Assembly: GCA_028583405.1 (NCBI GenBank)
Contig: CM053256.1
Location: 13,071,087 to 13,135,086, forward strand
Length of the DNA stretch: 64,000 nt
Source of the DNA: Pogonophryne albipinna
Taxonomy: Eukaryota > Chordata > Actinopteri > Perciformes > Artedidraconidae
Reading direction: 5' to 3'
The position numbers were made by a program, and so were the translations under genes. The notes under the pieces were generated by a model. The model was given only the letters and a program-made list of their open reading frames with translations. It did not search any database and had not been told where the DNA came from. Shown here piece by piece: positions 61,440 through 64,000 of this stretch (positions are counted from its first letter, which is position 1; each line of letters begins with the position of its first letter).

Positions 61440-63433
61440 ATGCATCACGTCAAGATAAAGACTGAAAGGCCAGGTGAGTAACGCTGCTACATTTTTCACT
61501 TTCAATGAATGTGATCGATGATCAAGTCCCCCTGACGTAAGCACACGTATTGCATTAGGTCAGCCACTACCTACATGCAGTGATAAAGTTGCCATGCATT
61601 CAAATTAACTCTTCGTTTTGAATGTGGTCCATTACGTTACTGCTGGTTTTTCTTTAATAAAATCCCAATTGTTTACATCTTATATCAATGCTTCTTCAGA
61701 TTCAGAGGGTGCTGGTGCACGCAGCCGATTGGATGATGTGCTCAAGGGACTTGTGGAGAGGAGTGAAAGTGAAAAGTCAGTTAGTATTAACATGTTAAAC
61801 TCATCTCATCATTGTCACTATTTTCCAATCAGACTAATGTCGTTGTGTTTGAACAGGGAACAAAATGAAGGGGATACTGGAAAAATATCAGCGGATTCCT
61901 TAAACAAGTATGAATCAAAATGTACAGTATAATATGTTGTAGCTGGTGACGTTATTAATAAATAAATACATATCTATATTATTTAAATATTAAATAAATA
62001 CAAAGTGTTAAAGCTTGTTTTGATATTTCATGTTTTACTTTCCATCTCTAGGGATTTGTCTCCATCATCTGCTGGAAAAAGGCAAGTGTCTTTTTTCTAC
62101 TGGGTTGACAATACCTTAACATTTTATTTTAATTATCTGCATTTGTAGCTCAAAATCAAACCTTGCCATTTCCTGTTTTATAGTTCTACATTGTTTGCAC
62201 ACCATAATCTAAATCTAAAGGCCCTATGCTTGTTTTGATTTGTCCAGGCCGTCAGCTCGATTCCCACAGCACCGGAGGAAGAAGCGAAAAGAGATGGATG
62301 AGGGCATACCAGAAAGCAATCAACACAAACAAAGTAAATGTTGTGAAAATATAAGAAATCATAAAAAAAACCTTACCTACCACTTTATTGCACAACTCCT
62401 TACCTTTTTTCTTTCTATTGTCTGTCTTTCACCCCTTGTTAGATGCTTATATTATTAAGTTGTTTGATCGCAGTGTGGATCTGGCTCAGTTCAACACCAG
62501 CACCCCACTGTATCCTATTTGCCGTGCTTGGATGAGAAACAACCCATCTGTTCGAGTGCCGCCTGCTTCCCCGAGCCCCCCCCACAGCATGGTGGAGGAC
62601 GAGGTGAAGCTACCCATGATACTGGATTATCTTTTTTTTTTATTATTCACAAGCATATTTTTTGATGGCCAGGAATTGTTTAAAATGAAGCACAGTGTCT
62701 GCATCTGAAAATTGTACACATCTGTATATACTTAAAATAATACCTAAATAAATATTTGGACACTAAATGGTTAAACGATTTTACAAAAACCTTTTATAAG
62801 ACAAAACGTTAACGGAACATTGCATTTATAATGTGCTCTTACAAACCACTACCACTCTGCATGTCTGACCTGCGTAAGGCTGCTCCATTGTGGCGAACAC
62901 ATATAAAACTCTTATTAAAGACAGGAGTGTTGTGCTCTGCTCCCAGTCCATTCTGGAAAATACAATTTCAGTGAGCACCTCAAGCATAATTATTTATGAT
63001 CGTTAAATGGATGATGGTTGTTGAATGTCTCTACAGAAGATATTTCAGAATCCTTGCCAAACTAAAATGGGATAATTGCATAAACGTTTTTTGTGTTTCA
63101 TTTGGTAATTTAACCTTTCCGTCTAATTGTAAAACTTTAGTTCTGATTTTGATCAATACGTTTTACTTGTGTATAGTACTAAGTGCATCCTTAGTTGTTT
63201 CTTGCCATTATGCCATGATCTTTGGGAATTATAAATCCAGGAATAATTTATGTAAATGGCTGTTAACCTGTATTTGTACCCACATGTCTTTCTTTCTCCA
63301 GATGACAGACATGATGAATGGTAAAGGCCAGATTGTGTACAGACTGCCTCCTCCAACAGCCTGTCCTGTCAACTCATCTGGTGAACCCATCAACCTCAGG
63401 ATCCCACTGACTGAAAAACCCACTGTTACCAAG
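61440..63433 (+). CDS. lin37: LIN37, MuvB/DREAM complex subunit (3' end beyond window)
   Basis: LIN37 is a core subunit of MuvB. It is required for DREAM-mediated repression of cell-cycle genes in quiescence. The coding exons are 61440-61473, 61700-61775, 61857-61907, 62052-62081, 62248-62333, 62443-62603 and 63302-63433. They read in frame and start [11 protein letters not shown], close to human LIN37. The hallmark block [20 protein letters not shown] and the segment [20 protein letters not shown] with RAWMRN are nearly identical to human. The intron after exon 4 uses a GC donor (GCAAGT). The final exon or exons, with the RWKRIRQRWK-type tail, are not in the window. Confidence 0.95.
62604..63301 (+). 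other. lin37: lin37 intron 6
   Basis: This is a GTGAAG to CTCCAG intron. No repeat or exon was recognised in it. Confidence 0.7.
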
Positions 63434-63491
63434 GTTCTACAAACAATATGCATGATAATCATTCATTGTCTGAATAGTGATATTAAATGAC

Positions 63492-64000
63492 CAGTGTTGG
63501 GTGTAACGCGTTACAAAAGTAACGGAGTTACAGTAATATATTACTTTTTGCTGTAACGAAGTAATGTAACGCATTACTTATGAAATGTGGGTAATATATT
63601 ACCCGTTACAATGCCCAGTAACGCAGTTACAACACATTTCAACCCGAAATTAAATGGTGTTTTGTTTATTAAGAATGTACTAACATAGAGACATTCCGAC
63701 GCCAGACAAATTGTGCGGGTAGATTAGTACACCTGGTGTGTTTACCCTTCAGGCTTCGCGTCGGGATCTTCGGGCAGTTGAATGTTATGCACCCTCTATT
63801 CAAAAAAGAGAACGGAGCGAACAATACAAACAACAAATTGTGTCATGTGCGCGTGACCTGCTCCGCTGCGCGTGTATCATTTCCAAAGTGCTTCCACAGC
63901 AGTGACACACATCTGTGGATAATCATTTATACGAAAATGGTTAAAGCAACCATCACTAAACGCCAGCAACACTGCATCTACTGCAGACAGTAGCAACAGG
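63492..64000. mobile_element. Left end of a hAT-like element, truncated by window edge
   Basis: CAGTGTTGGGTGTAACGCG followed by repeated GTAACG/TTAC motifs is the recognisable left terminus of a common fish hAT family. The right end lies outside the window, so the size, target duplication and any transposase cannot be judged. It interrupts a lin37 intron. Confidence 0.75.

Noticed and set aside
63736..63993. Possible transposase start in the hAT-like end
   Set aside because: The 85-residue frame has no recognisable BED-finger or RNase-H motif before the window ends.

Overview
The window is nuclear DNA from a teleost fish. It carries intron-rich vertebrate genes with GT-AG splicing, fish-type interspersed repeats (hAT-like MITEs with 8-bp target duplications, L2/Rex1-like LINE fragments, a tRNA-derived SINE) and a 1000-base assembly gap. 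I recognise six protein genes from their translations: igflr1 (+), kmt2b (-), psenen (+), a small heat shock protein resembling hspb6 (+), proser3 (-) and lin37 (+, running off the right edge). This is the same neighbourhood as human 19q13.12 (IGFLR1, KMT2B, PSENEN, HSPB6, PROSER3, LIN37), which identifies the large methyltransferase as KMT2B rather than KMT2A.

Layout. 1-16.0 kb: no gene that I can support. It holds a TIR element with a perfect 23-bp hairpin (2600-3232), a small hAT MITE (4944-5256), a 1.5-kb foldback-like element with arrays of a 21-bp palindromic unit (about 5971-7456), the gap (11201-12200), a 524-bp near-copy of kmt2b 3'UTR sequence (12415-12938), one orphan exon-like segment (13121-13187) and a LINE 3' fragment (about 13240-13850). 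16.1-22.7 kb: igflr1. 22.8-47.3 kb: kmt2b in 36 coding exons with the full CXXC, PHD, bromodomain, ePHD, FYRN, taspase site, FYRC, WIN and SET order. 48.2-49.1 kb: a TIR element between the divergent kmt2b and psenen genes. 49.3-51.7 kb: psenen. 53.1-54.6 kb: the small heat shock gene. 54.6-60.5 kb: proser3. 61.4-63.4 kb: the first seven coding exons of lin37. A hAT-like transposon end begins at 63492.

The genes do not form one pathway. KMT2B is a chromatin H3K4 methyltransferase, LIN37 a subunit of the MuvB/DREAM cell-cycle repressor, PEN-2 a gamma-secretase subunit, the heat shock protein a chaperone, IGFLR1 a TNFR-like receptor, and PROSER3 is poorly characterised. Their linkage is old synteny. 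The packing is tight: igflr1/kmt2b and the heat shock gene/proser3 are tail to tail with polyA signals nearly touching, and proser3/lin37 are head to head over a CCAAT-box promoter.

Exon boundaries were derived by hand from splice sites and reading phase. The kmt2b, proser3, psenen and small heat shock models each close in frame, apart from one apparent 1-nt frameshift in kmt2b exon 3. No clearly new biological system was found. The best candidates for a second look are the 21-bp palindromic foldback element, the 0.95-kb element between kmt2b and psenen, the kmt2b-derived duplication beside the gap, and the orphan exon.
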